64,000 nucleotides of DNA from Mermis nigrescens (Eukaryota > Nematoda > Enoplea > Mermithida > Mermithidae), in assembly GCA_036768485.1 (NCBI GenBank), contig JAVLUZ010000721.1, positions 276,501 through 340,500 of the forward strand, read 5' to 3'. This document shows positions 21,614 through 30,404 of the stretch, one piece after another. Position 1 is the first letter of the stretch. Every line of letters begins with the position of its first letter. A model generated the notes under the pieces. That model saw only the letters and a list, made by a program, of their open reading frames with translations. It was not told the DNA's origin and ran no database searches. A program made the translations under genes and the position numbers.

Positions 21614-21796
21614 CAGGGGCGAATTTAGGGGAGCGGGGGGCGGCTCCCCATTGGCCCAAAATAGTGCGCAAAATTAAGCATTTTTGAGCGATTTTTAGCG
21701 ATTTTGGGTTAAAACGGCTAATGTTTCCGCCCAAGTCAGGGTTCCGCCCCCCTTAGGGGTACCGCCCCCCTTGGAAAAATCCTAGATCCGCCACTG
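21614..21796. mobile_element. hAT-type MITE, CAGGGGCGAATTTAGG family, in the left arm
   Basis: Perfect duplication ATTATATT (21606-21613 and 21797-21804). Ends are CAGGGGCGAATTTAGG and GATCCGCCACTG. It is absent from the right arm. Confidence 0.95.
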
Positions 21797-21967
21797 ATTA
21801 TATTTAAATAAATTTACATATAAATATCTAAACAAAGTTGCATAGCTTAACTAATGCTGTCATTATTATAATCTATGGTAAAAATAATACTTTAGAGAGC
21901 AAAACTATCTAACCGACCAAACAGCTCAAGACACAAAGTCCTGAGTGATATTTTTCATTTTGTCGTG

Positions 21968-21976
21968 CCTAATATA
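21968..21976 (-). promoter_or_regulatory. Outward TATA-like box, left arm (distal)
   Basis: On the minus strand the arm reads TATATTAGG, the counterpart of TATATAAGG at 23665 in the right arm. It points towards the antisense F-box exon. Confidence 0.4.
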
Positions 21977-22079
21977 CCCTGTTTTTCAACCTCTCCTGCA
22001 CTCTCTTGCCTTATTGGTGCTGGTAAGCCAATTTTAAGATGTCATGCAATGTACATTTCAATTTTTTCTTCCAGTCCTA

Positions 22080-22088
22080 CCTTAAATA
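22080..22088 (-). promoter_or_regulatory. Outward TATA-like box, left arm (proximal)
   Basis: The minus strand reads TATTTAAGG, the counterpart of TATATAAGG at 23550 in the right arm. Confidence 0.4.
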
Positions 22089-22196
22089 CCCCACCCCTCC
22101 TACACCCTCTTTTCTTATTGATGCCAGCAAAAAGCCAATTTTATGATGTTATGCATTATGCAGTTTAATCAGTGTGACAGTTTTATGTCCTAAAGG

Positions 22197-22754
22197 ATGG
22201 CAGGTTTAATCGTTTGTAATGTTATTGGGTCGGCGAATCTGAGATGTAAATTGAATTTATCTTTAATAGCAGAGAAAAACATTGATCGGATCAAGTATAA
22301 GCCGGGTCGGTTTCCAGGTTTAAGCTTAAAATTAACAGAACCAAAAATAATGGTATTGTTATTTAAATCGGGCAAAATGGTATGTATAGGCGCAAAAACG
22401 GAAGAAGAAGTAGAAAAAGCGGTCAGAAAAATCCAAGAAATTTTAAAAAGTTTAGGTTTTAATATAGCGCATCATGTAGCTGTCAAAATCAATAACTTTG
22501 CAGGCTCTCTCAGTGTTCCGTTTCAAATTGATCTAACAAAGTTTTATTATGGGAATAGGAAATACAGCATTTACAAACCAGAGTTATTCCCAGCTCTCAC
22601 CTATCGGCTTAACAATTTTGGTGTAACAGCTCTAATTTATACATCTGGAAATATTATTCTTACTGGTGCTAAAACTAGGCATAATCTATTCCGAGTAAAT
22701 TTATTAATAAACGATCTGGTGACTCAGAGTAAATTTGTAGGCAAAAGTCTATAA
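22197..22754 (+). CDS. TATA-binding protein core domain encoded in a mobile-like cassette
   Basis: 185 codons without introns, spanning almost exactly the TBP saddle and lacking the variable N-terminus. Two direct repeats are clear: residues 4-88 and 94-180. Of the four phenylalanines that kink TATA DNA, three are kept (F39 in RFPGL, F56 in LLFKSGK, F131 in ELFPAL); the fourth is tyrosine (Y148 in LIYTSG). The minor-groove asparagines are present (N8, N100), as are both GAK loops (65-67, 157-159) and the YKPELFP block. Overall divergence from eukaryotic TBPs is high but no stop or frameshift occurs, which suggests selection until recently. The start ATG lies inside the left inverted arm; no upstream ATG fits better. 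It is followed 19 nt later by another ORF on the same strand. Function is inferred: it could recruit host polymerase to the element's own TATA boxes, or interfere with host initiation. Confidence 0.93.
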   Translation: MAGLIVCNVIGSANLRCKLNLSLIAEKNIDRIKYKPGRFPGLSLKLTEPKIMVLLFKSGKMVCIGAKTEEEVEKAVRKIQEILKSLGFNIAHHVAVKINNFAGSLSVPFQIDLTKFYYGNRKYSIYKPELFPALTYRLNNFGVTALIYTSGNIILTGAKTRHNLFRVNLLINDLVTQSKFVGKSL

Positions 22755-22773
22755 ATATGAATACCGTACCGAA

Positions 22774-23019
22774 ATGATAAAAAACCTTTCAAAGATGGTG
22801 GAAGTGTTTGAAATTAAGAAACGTCCGTCCGGTGATGAGGAAAGGAAGCCGTATGGCAGGTTGATTAGACCGCCAATTTGTGGGCGAAATTTAGAATGGC
22901 CGATGTTTCCTCTCATCAATGATGTTTTTATTGTCAAAGAGCCAGTTCGGAAAAAGATTCTTTTGACACAAATTCAGGGCGTACATAATTTACTGTACAA
23001 ATATGTCCGCAAAATATAG
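22774..23019 (+). CDS. Small ORF of unknown function between TBP and the integrase fragment
   Basis: 81 codons, basic, begins MIKNLSKMVEVFEIKK and contains RPPICGRNLEWPMFP and a Lys/Arg-rich C-terminus. It starts 19 nt after the TBP stop on the same strand, in a different frame. No signal peptide, transmembrane segment or known domain is visible. Its position between two recognisable element genes and its intact frame argue that it belongs to the cassette. It could be a small DNA-binding or capsid-associated protein, but nothing in the sequence shows that. Confidence 0.5.
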   Translation: MIKNLSKMVEVFEIKKRPSGDEERKPYGRLIRPPICGRNLEWPMFPLINDVFIVKEPVRKKILLTQIQGVHNLLYKYVRKI

Positions 23020-23217
23020 AATATAACCGAGCATCTCAGGATGCAGGAAACAGCGTTATGCAACGATATATAGCCAAAGATTTAGGGAAAGAAAAGAAAA
23101 AACTGAATTATTAACTATCATTTGTGATTAGAAAATATAGAGCCCAAAAAAATAATAAAATATAAAACCAAAAAAATCCTGCTCATATCGTTAGTGCATT
23201 AATTTAATAAAACCAAA
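23020..23217. other. Spacer inside the TBP cassette
   Basis: A-rich and ORF-free; it may hold the promoter of the following ORF. Confidence 0.4.
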
Positions 23218-23409
23218 ATGGATAGAACATTGGAAAGCTTGTATTATAATAGTAAGACTGGATATTCTGGGGTGAACCACTTGTTGAAAAAATGCAAAGA
23301 ATTACTGCCAAATGTCAAATATTCGCAAGTTAAGGCATGGCTGGCTAAACAACCGACATTTACATTACATAAACCCCCTAAAAAGAGACATAGTAGAAAT
23401 AGAGTTTGA
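23218..23409 (+). CDS. N-terminal domain of a Polinton/retroelement-type integrase, standing alone
   Basis: 63 codons. It opens MDRTLESLYYNSKTGYSG, then a helix, then VKAWLAKQPTFTLHKP and a basic RHSRNRV end. This order (LYY..P..GSFSG...V..WL..Q..YTLH+P.R+.F.R++.) is the hallmark of the region just upstream of the DDE catalytic core in integrases of Polintons/Mavericks, related virus-like transposons and some Ty3-like elements. Here TGA follows the basic stretch at once, and 11 bp later the right inverted arm begins, so the DDE core and chromodomain are absent. It may be the stub of a longer integrase lost by deletion or a short protein retained for DNA binding. No frameshift is seen in the retained part. 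Confidence 0.8.
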   Translation: MDRTLESLYYNSKTGYSGVNHLLKKCKELLPNVKYSQVKAWLAKQPTFTLHKPPKKRHSRNRV

Positions 23410-23549
23410 CCTCAAATCGTTAAACCTGCCATCCTTTAGGACATAAAACTGTCACACTGATTAAAATGCATAACGCATAACATCATAAAATATTAGCTTT
23501 TTGCTGGCATCAATAAGAAAAGAGGGTGTACAAGGGGTTAAAAAGGGGG

Positions 23550-23558
23550 TATATAAGG
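23550..23558 (+). promoter_or_regulatory. TATA box TATATAAGG (proximal)
   Basis: Consensus-like TATA element preceded by a G-rich run, in the right arm and pointing to the F-box exon 330 nt downstream. Confidence 0.5.
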
Positions 23559-23664
23559 TAGGACTAGAGGAAAAAATTGAAATGTACAATGCATGACATC
23601 TTAAAATTAGCTTTTTGCCAGCACCAATAAGGCAAGCGAGTGTAGGAGAGGTTGAAAAACAGGG

Positions 23665-23673
23665 TATATAAGG
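23665..23673 (+). promoter_or_regulatory. TATA box TATATAAGG (distal)
   Basis: Second identical box, followed about 25-30 nt later by GCACAACAAAATG, a plausible initiation region, and by the F-box exon acceptor at 23881. Confidence 0.5.
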
Positions 23674-23881
23674 CAGGCACAACAAAATGAAAAATATCAC
23701 TCAGGACTTTGTGTCTTGAGCTGTTTGGTCGGTTAGATAGTTTTGCTCCTAAATCGAATGACAGCGTTAGTTTAGGCATGCAAATTTGAATAGATATTTA
23801 TAAGTAAATTTATTTAAATATAATATTTGTGATGCAATACACGCTGTATTTATGTCTTTCTGATTCTATGTGAATTTTCAG

Positions 23882-24136
23882 CAACATTCGACAGTCCACT
23901 GTCCGAACTGCATTCACGGATATTCAGTTACCTCGACTTTGTCAGCCGTATGCGCATTGAGCGCATATGCAAGGATTGGCGGAAAATTTTGGAGCGCCAG
24001 AAACGATGGCCCGTTGCAACTTATTTGGAAATTATGGCTTTCATCAGCGATTTTTACGGCGCAACATTTAAGCAATGGGCCATCCAGTACAACCCTGGAA
24101 ATCCAACACACGACCCTCATTTGCAGCCTTTACAAG
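23882..24136 (+). CDS. F-box domain exon
   Basis: Bounded by an acceptor gtgaattttcag and a donor CAAG|gtatgc. The frame (two leftover bases, then 84 codons and one base) gives a standard F-box: PLSELHSRIFSYLDFVSR, then MRIERICKDWRKIL, then about 45 residues of linker rich in Trp, Tyr and Asn. F-box proteins dock to Skp1 and bring substrates to the SCF E3 ligase. Large lineage-specific F-box families are common in nematodes and other invertebrates. The upstream sequence with TATA boxes could be its promoter or a 5' intron. This copy keeps both splice sites, unlike the antisense twin at 21122. Confidence 0.75.
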
Positions 24137-24313
24137 GTATGCATCTGTGTCATGTTTTGCTTGTATGAAAATAATAAATGTGCATGGAAACAAATAAGAA
24201 TATACAATAAAAATAAATGTGAACCATTTATTTATGATTAATTAATTAGTTTTTATCATTGGTATCACTCTTTTTCATGCATATAATTTATTTTTGGTTC
24301 TTTCTCTCTTAAG

Positions 24314-24911
24314 GCGATCTATCTTAGTGACGAAGAGAATCGGCTGTTGAAGAAGATACTAAAGGTATGCAACCCATCGAAATTGGCGTTACGAAACATG
24401 TGAATTATGGAATACTGAAGTGGTGAAATCCTCGAGCCCTATCTGATGGACGCTTGCGACTAAAAACGGTGGAATTGAAACTAGTAACGTTATTTAGTGC
24501 TTGGTGGATACCTTCTTATCGCCATTTACTGCAAAAATTGTGTTTGCATTCTATCAAGTTAGATATGGACTTTTATCGCGTTTTAAAGTATTTTAATCCG
24601 TGCAAACTGTGTATAAGAAGTTTGGGGTTTTTCGATAGCAATAAACACGTGGTTCAAAGTTTTTTCTACGATGCTAAGCGCCTTGAAATTTTATCTATAT
24701 GGTTTATTTGGTCGAACACGATGACAATTTTTCAGAAAGCCTCGTTGATTTAATTGATATACATATTTTTACTGATCGTCGTCAGACTTTTACAATTATA
24801 TTTTGTCATTACGATTTAGGATATATAAATCGCAATCGATTTGAACAATTCGTGGAAACATCGTTTTCGAAAGTTAATTATTACGCGCTCGAATCATCGC
24901 CCGCGTTCTGA
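24314..24911 (+). pseudogene. Continuation of the F-box gene, frame broken
   Basis: After a splice-like CTCTTAAG at 24302-24313, coding-like fragments follow in changing frames: YLSDEENRLLKKILK with a donor-like AAG|gtatgc; CELWNTEVVKSSSP; PYLMDAC; a 100-codon stretch at 24454-24753 (MRLKTVELKLVTLF...LCIRSLGFFDSN); and FSESLVDLIDIHIF to 24911. The Leu/Cys periodicity and the SLxFxD motifs resemble the C-terminal substrate-binding half of F-box proteins. At least three frame changes and one in-frame TAG occur. Either it is a decaying gene or the assembly has base errors; introns could explain some but not all breaks. Confidence 0.5.
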
Positions 24912-25336
24912 TATCCGTTATGGACTAAAATTCATTTTTCACCGTCGAATTGTATAACATTGCGCAATATTGATGATTTTGAACCCTTGCAAAGTTGTGC
25001 TTTTTATGTGGTAAAATCATCATCTTCATTCGCTACACACTTAGAGAGAGAGAAAGAGCAGTAGCTAGGTAGGTATAGTATTTTTCTTTGAAATATATCG
25101 TATTTGCGACCATCGGTACAAATTATGGCCAGTTAGTCTGATTGATCAAAAAAGTGGACCTTTTTGGATACTTTCTCTTTAATTTTCAAAAATCCTTAGG
25201 GAAAATTTTTAATTATTATTCATGCTGGGAGGGTCTAGACCCCTCCTGACACACATGTATTCAATTTCTATTAGTTTAGTTCTTAGCCGAACCATGTAAT
25301 AGGCTGTTTAACTCATTTTTTGATTAAACCCAGATT

Positions 25337-25500
25337 TTCATGTTTCATTGTTTCATAAATATATTGAGCAAAATGGGTATTTCAGTATTATTCACGCGAA
25401 AGATCCGTGGTCTACTGAGTGGTCCTCTGGTTCAGGGCTTGGAGATCTGTTGGAAGACTGTGGACCTTTCGTCCTTTTTTCATGCATACAGTACAGAATA
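25337..25500 (+). repeat. Direct repeat, copy 1
   Basis: Shares a 150-bp segment (AAAGATC..TGGTCTAC, GGAGATCTGTG.GAGACTGT) with 26010-26150. The two copies bracket the candidate exon at 25543. Confidence 0.7.
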
Positions 25501-25542
25501 CATGGCAACATATCGAATTTTGAGTTTTTTTCTTTCTAGCTA

Positions 25543-25758
25543 ACAATGGGTATACCAGGAGATATCAAGACGAAGCGACATCCAACCGTTATAATTGCTA
25601 TTCGAAATTTCGTTAATCATTTACAGAGGCATTTTATGCCTCCTAGATTGAAGGCCCCAGCTTCATTCTCATGGTTCCTGGTAGAACCGAACGAACTTTG
25701 TCCGTATATTAAGCAGGCGATTGATAATCAGCAATCTAAAAACGCGGAGACGATGTAA
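25543..25758 (+). CDS. Possible last exon of the F-box gene
   Basis: A frame of 70 codons follows a good acceptor (ttttctttctag) and ends at TAA 25756-25758. It starts LTMGIPGDIKTKRHPTVIIA and contains FVNHLQRHFMPPRLK and LVEPNELCPYIKQAI. It is basic and Pro-containing with no domain I recognise. Same strand and spacing suit a terminal exon of the gene beginning at 23882, but linkage is inferred only from position. Confidence 0.4.
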   Translation, partial: TMGIPGDIKTKRHPTVIIAIRNFVNHLQRHFMPPRLKAPASFSWFLVEPNELCPYIKQAIDNQQSKNAETM

Positions 25759-25849
25759 TAAGACCAAATATCTCGTTCACTGAAGGGGGTATCCTGAAAA
25801 ATTTGACTCATGGGTTTCCACGGTAGTCAAACTGTAAAACAAACTTTTG

Positions 25850-25985
25850 TTATTTTGAAATTCCCAAACTTTACAAAATAATTTCCAAGTTTTACTGAAT
25901 AATTTCCAAATTTTACAAAATAGTTTCCAAATTTTACAAAATAATTTCCAAATGTTACAAAACAATTCCAAATTCTACAAAATAT
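25850..25985. repeat. Minisatellite, 21-bp unit TTCCAAATTTTACAAAATAA
   Basis: About six units; on the minus strand it translates as a repeated KLFCKIW, which is not a gene. Confidence 0.9.
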
Positions 25986-26009
25986 GTCTCTTATTTTTTC
26001 GTTAAACCC

Positions 26010-26150
26010 ATATTTTCAAATTTTATTGTCTCATAATGTTATTAAGTATTATGCACGTTTTATGTGAGTTCATACAAAAGATCTGCAGTATACAGAGTGA
26101 TCCTCAAGCTTTAGGTTGGGGGAGATCTGTGCGAGACTGTAGACCCTTTG
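26010..26150 (+). repeat. Direct repeat, copy 2
   Basis: Diverged second copy of 25337-25500. Confidence 0.7.
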
Positions 26151-26254
26151 TAACCTTTTTCACATCCACATTTTCCTCACTAGGGTTGCAATCTGTTGCC
26201 TATAGTAGTCCTGGTGCACTCTTCTATCGTGTTTGTTAAATCACTCAAATTTCC

Positions 26255-26640
26255 AGCTCAGCAAATTAGAATATACGTGGTGTAGCATACCTACAGTAAC
26301 CCCATGCACCATATTTTGCTTAAGTTATTTTTGACTCGTACACATCTAATTTCTTGAATTTCGGCGGTATTTGTCCGTTAGTTTGTGAGATATATAGAAT
26401 CCAAAAAGCTACAGTATATTTGCAGTAAGACAATGCGTAAAGAATTTATGACTCGTGTATCTGCTGTTTCTCAAATTTGAGCTCAATCCGGCCATTGGTT
26501 CAAAAAATACGTGTTATAACATTCCTACAGTAATCCGGTACACGATTTTCCATACACATTATTTTTGGCATGTAGTCTTTATATTCTGAACATTTCGGCT
26601 CGATTCAATGATTGGTTCATGAGTTATAGCGGTTTTATGA
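26255..26640. repeat. Three diverged tandem units of about 125 bp
   Basis: Each unit runs from a CCTACAGTAA-like motif through TTTTTGACTCGT/ATTTATGACTCGT to a CGGCCATTGGTTCA-like motif and a GAGTTATAG-like end. Confidence 0.55.
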
Positions 26641-27368
26641 TGTGGTGTAAAGTAACTGAGTGCCAAGTGATATGCGAGTTAGGATATTGTATACAATAAG
26701 GGTGACAAGCGGTGTTCATAGTTATCCCCCAAAAAATAAAATTATGATAGTTCCCCATTTTTCGTATATCCCCCTGCATTAGGTAGGTACTCTTGCTGTA
26801 GTGTAAAGCAGATCGGCGTACAGTATACGTCGTTTACTTGATCCGCAAGTTTAGACTAATCTACAGTATGCCATGTACTATTCTTCATAATCGTCTATAG
26901 TGTTAAGTAGGTAGCCATACTTATCCCCAACTATGATTAGTTACAGTATGACTTTTGTTTGTGATTCGCAAAATTAAAAAGATCTACAGTATACCCATAG
27001 GTGAGGTCAACTATAGTGTGACGTCATCCCCTAGAGTGCAACACAAAGTCTAGAGATATAACCAAAAGTATACCTTCTGACCAGTTGGATGACCGCACCC
27101 CCTTAGGTATTCGTATTCAGATAATCTAGGTCACACTCCTCCACTTGACACCAGGTACCTCGCTCCTTAAATATCGATACCAAAAATTCTGAGCATTCCC
27201 TCTGTTTTTTCTTTGATTGACCATTAAATGACCAGGGATGACCACTAGATGACAAGTTTAATGACCGCACATTGTTTACACTACCACTAAACATATGGCA
27301 TTAGCATACAAGTAACACTACATATAAGTTGCCACCCACGCATATTGCCCTTAAGTGCAAATGCGTGG
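26641..27368. other. CTACAGTA-rich unassigned DNA
   Basis: Scattered CTACAGTA/CTATAGTG motifs (for example 26822, 26861, 26985) without a regular period. No coding signal. 27200-27250 has two TGACCACTAGATGAC-like direct repeats. Confidence 0.4.
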
Positions 27369-27376
27369 GTGGCGAC

Positions 27377-27788
27377 CATACATGCACAGTATGGGAATTC
27401 TGGGGGGGGGTGAAAACCTAAAGTGCCTTTTTTGGGCCCAATAATGGCCGGTACGCGTTAAAAAACATCGTTTTTTGGCGTTTCTGCAGATAATCTATCC
27501 TTCTAGAGCATAAAATCATGAAAAAATTTTGAAAAAAGTCGAATAAATTGACCAATATATGGCTCAAAACATGAGTATATGGCGCGAAGCGCCGAAAATT
27601 TGGCGATTTTGAGCAAATAGATAGCCAAAAACCCTTAAAAAGACACTTTTTCTACCAATTTTCAGGTAAGTTTAGGAAACTTTTGAGAAATCGCCAATTC
27701 TTGGGGGTGAAACATTTTTTGCAGGGGGTGAAAAATGATTCTGCGGAGGGTGAAACTCAGCCCCTAAACCCACCCAATATCATATATG
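27377..27788 (+). mobile_element. hAT-type MITE, family B
   Basis: Perfect duplication GTGGCGAC (27369-27376 and 27789-27796). 412 bp, starts CATACATGCACAGTATGGGA, ends CATATATG, with hairpin GGCGCGAAGCGCC near 27580. Confidence 0.94.
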
Positions 27789-28025
27789 GTGGCGACCCAG
27801 AGTGCCATGCCTTACTACTGTAAGTCTATTTCCCTGCTTACTTTGGGTCATTTAGAGATCATTGTAGCTATATAGGAAGGAAGGGTTTTTCGAAAAAATT
27901 TCTTTCGTCGTAAATTATTCTCGTTTTTTAGCGAATCAAGAAAGATGCGGATGGAATTCGTGCATTCAGCTTGTTATAAATCGACCTTTAAACACTATAC
28001 TGGCATTTTAAACTTCGCCGAAAAC

Positions 28026-28315
28026 TTCCGCTTAGCCTAGTCGTGGAACATCTGATTGTTGTCGAAGCAACACGAGTTCGATTTCTCCTGCAAGATTTTC
28101 ATTTATCGCACTTAAAGTACCTAGTACCTATGTATGTATGTCATGGCACTGTCAAGATACTTGAAATCAGTCTATAAGGACGGTTTAGTGCATCTAAAAT
28201 GAAAGAAAGGCGACCACTCGCCCCTACTCAACTTTTCTGTCGAGTTATAGTAATATTGCAGCATTCAAAAAAAGTTACTGAAAACGCTCTCGAATAAGTG
28301 AAACAGACTATAGTC
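28026..28315 (+). mobile_element. tRNA-derived SINE, sense copy
   Basis: The head resembles a tRNA gene: an A-box-like TTAGCCTAGTCGTGG and, 38 nt later, a B-box-like CACGAGTTCGATTTC, with GTCGAAGCAAC in the anticodon/variable region. The body continues through CGACCACTCGCCC and ends CTCTCGAATAAGTGAAACAGA + CTATAG. The antisense copy at 30405-30695 aligns over the whole length, which defines the family. The cloverleaf is too degraded for a functional tRNA. Confidence 0.7.
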
Positions 28316-28741
28316 ATGACGCCGCTGTTCTCAAATATTCCTTTAGCAACTTTATGCCTTCTCATATATAAAGTCAATAAAATCGTATCTAAAAACTTAT
28401 CAAATTATCTCTCAAAATAAAGAGAAACACCCAAAATGAAAAAAACGATCTCACCGAGTGAATTACCGTATTTATTTGAATAAAAGCCGCCCTTGAATAA
28501 ACGCCGCCTTTGAATAAACGTCGCACCCAAGGTCTCAAAAATATAATAATCGCCGCCCTTGAATAAACGCCGCGGCGATTATTCAAGGAAACGTATCTTT
28601 ATTGTAAACTTCAAGCAGAAGTTTAAATTTAGCCTATTATTCACTGTAGAGATGATTCACGCTCTTTCTTCATTTTGCATCCATTTTCGCACATTTCTTT
28701 TCCATTTTGCTTCCATTTTTAATCGAGTTTTACGAAAATTC

Positions 28742-28849
28742 ATGATCATGGAAGCGACAAATACTTCAGAACTTTGTGACGAAAATTTTAACTTGAGTGA
28801 ATCAGAATTTGAATCTGATGAAGAAGTTTTCGAAGTTGAAATTTTTTAA
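28742..28849 (+). pseudogene. Acidic C-terminal tail, possibly of a lost transposase
   Basis: A frame of about 35 codons ends ESEFESDEEVFEVEIF and TAA. Acidic tails of this kind close many transposases. It lies in the left part of the 8.3-kb element and is probably the remnant of its transposase gene. Identification is speculative. Confidence 0.3.
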
Positions 28850-29559
28850 TTTTCTGTTGTTAAATTACCTACCTACTAAATTCGCTTTCAATTTTTAAGT
28901 GTTGGCTAAAAAGTTTATTATTGTGTATTTGGTGAACTACCCATTTTGAATTGAAAAAAATAATCGCCGCCCTAGATTTATCGCCGCCCTTGCATAAACG
29001 GCGCACCAAAATGACCTCTGAAAATATTAAGAGCAACTGCCGTTAAGATTCGCACGGTTTGTACACAGACGATCCCGATGACATGTCGCAAAAACAAATG
29101 AAATTTGGCCAGTCGGTAGGCCTTGGCATCAGATGAAAATGTGTAAAGTAAAGCTTTACAAAAATGCTCCTGGGCTTTTATAGCAAGCATCTATAAGTTA
29201 CGGGTTTTGAATTTTTGCGAAAAATGTCTGTTTCCGAATATTTCTAATAAGTCCGTCAATACTTGTTCGTTTTTCAAGAAATTTAGACTACTCTATAGAA
29301 AAATGGACGTTCTACTTTCTGATGGAAGTTATTTTGTAGTGGTTCCCATTTTAACACATGATATTGAGGCTTATTTATAAAATTTTGATGTCCAACTTCA
29401 GTCGCATTTTTAGACCTGTAAACGGGTCGTCACAACATCGAGAATGGATTTTTTAGATTGAGAAAATCTTACTGATTTTAAAACATGTTTCAAATTTTAT
29501 GCCCGGTCCACAGTTTTTTTAATGCTAATTTTTTCAAAGTGTCATGGACAACAGGCTTG

Positions 29560-30005
29560 GTACCTACGTACTCATATGTGCAGATCGAGTAATGAACTGC
29601 ATAATAATTTTATTCGGTGTGGCAACTTAGTGTATTTCAGTTTAAGCTGATCGCAATATTTGGGTAAACCAACTTTGAAACTTTGCCGGACCTATTTTTT
29701 GATCAACACCAAAAACTGGCTAGGATTTGGATCGACCTAGTTTTAGTCAAGCAGGACTAAGAAAGGCTACACATGTATTGATTGCAAATTACTTTTCACG
29801 AATTATTATCGTCTACGAGTATTTCGCAAAAATCCTTGGAAATTTATTTCCAGTGCTCAATCGAGCACCCACAAAAGGCTATTCTAGTCAGCCTACTGTA
29901 ATAAGGTTTTGCGTAATAGAACTTCACGTGCGTTATTATCAATTGTAATGACTGTTTTGTGATTGTTGCTTCAGCTCTGTAATTGAATGAAAAAATGGTG
30001 GCTAC
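29560..30005. other. Unassigned internal DNA of the 8.3-kb element
   Basis: No domain or repeat recognised. Confidence 0.3.
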
Positions 30006-30267
30006 CATAAGTGGGCAGATCGAAATTCTGGGAAGGGGGTCCAAAATTTTTCAAAGGCCAAAAAACGGTCCTAAAAATGGTGGTATGGCGATGAGAACAC
30101 CATTTTTCAACGTTTTTCATCGAGTACTATCCATTGGGATCAAAAATTTCGAGAAAAGCGATAAAAAAATTTAAAAAATTGAATTCTGGGGTAAATATTT
30201 TGGTTTCTGGGGGAAGGGGTATTCGAACTTCTAGGGATGCATACCCCAACCCCCACGCCCACATGTG
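30006..30267 (+). mobile_element. MITE family A
   Basis: Starts CATAAGTGGGCAGATC and ends GCCCACATGTG with the usual internal landmarks. Flanking 8-mers do not match well, so the duplication has decayed. Confidence 0.8.
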
Positions 30268-30404
30268 AAAGGGACCTATGTATGTATTTATGCATAAGGC
30301 TTTGTAGAAAATACTAGCATTTCTAAATAAAGATAAACACAAGAAATAGGCTGTGTATAATAGGTAACAGAATCAAGTTAACGTTATTAAATAATCAGTC
30401 TTCA

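Larger units (their letters stand above)
21037..22209. repeat. Left inverted arm of the TBP locus
   Basis: Complementary to 23420-24224. After removing two MITEs (21399-21562 and 21614-21796, each with an 8-bp duplication) the arm is about 810 bp, the same as the right arm at 805 bp. The right arm shows the empty site for both MITEs, proving they arrived after the arms were duplicated. The arm contains, reading outward, the first codons of the TBP ORF, two TATA-like boxes on the minus strand and an antisense F-box exon. Confidence 0.93.
23420..24224. repeat. Right inverted arm of the TBP locus
   Basis: Complementary to 21037-22209 over about 805 bp. Identity is high except for small indels. 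It contains, reading outward on the plus strand, two TATATAAGG boxes (23550, 23665) and an F-box exon with intact splice sites. On this side the duplicated DNA continues into further F-box gene exons, which the left side does not, so the right side is probably the parental orientation. Confidence 0.93.

Noticed and set aside
25777..25971. Minus-strand ORF with KLFCKIW repeats
   Set aside because: A 21-bp (7-codon) minisatellite gives a periodic peptide without evidence of coding.
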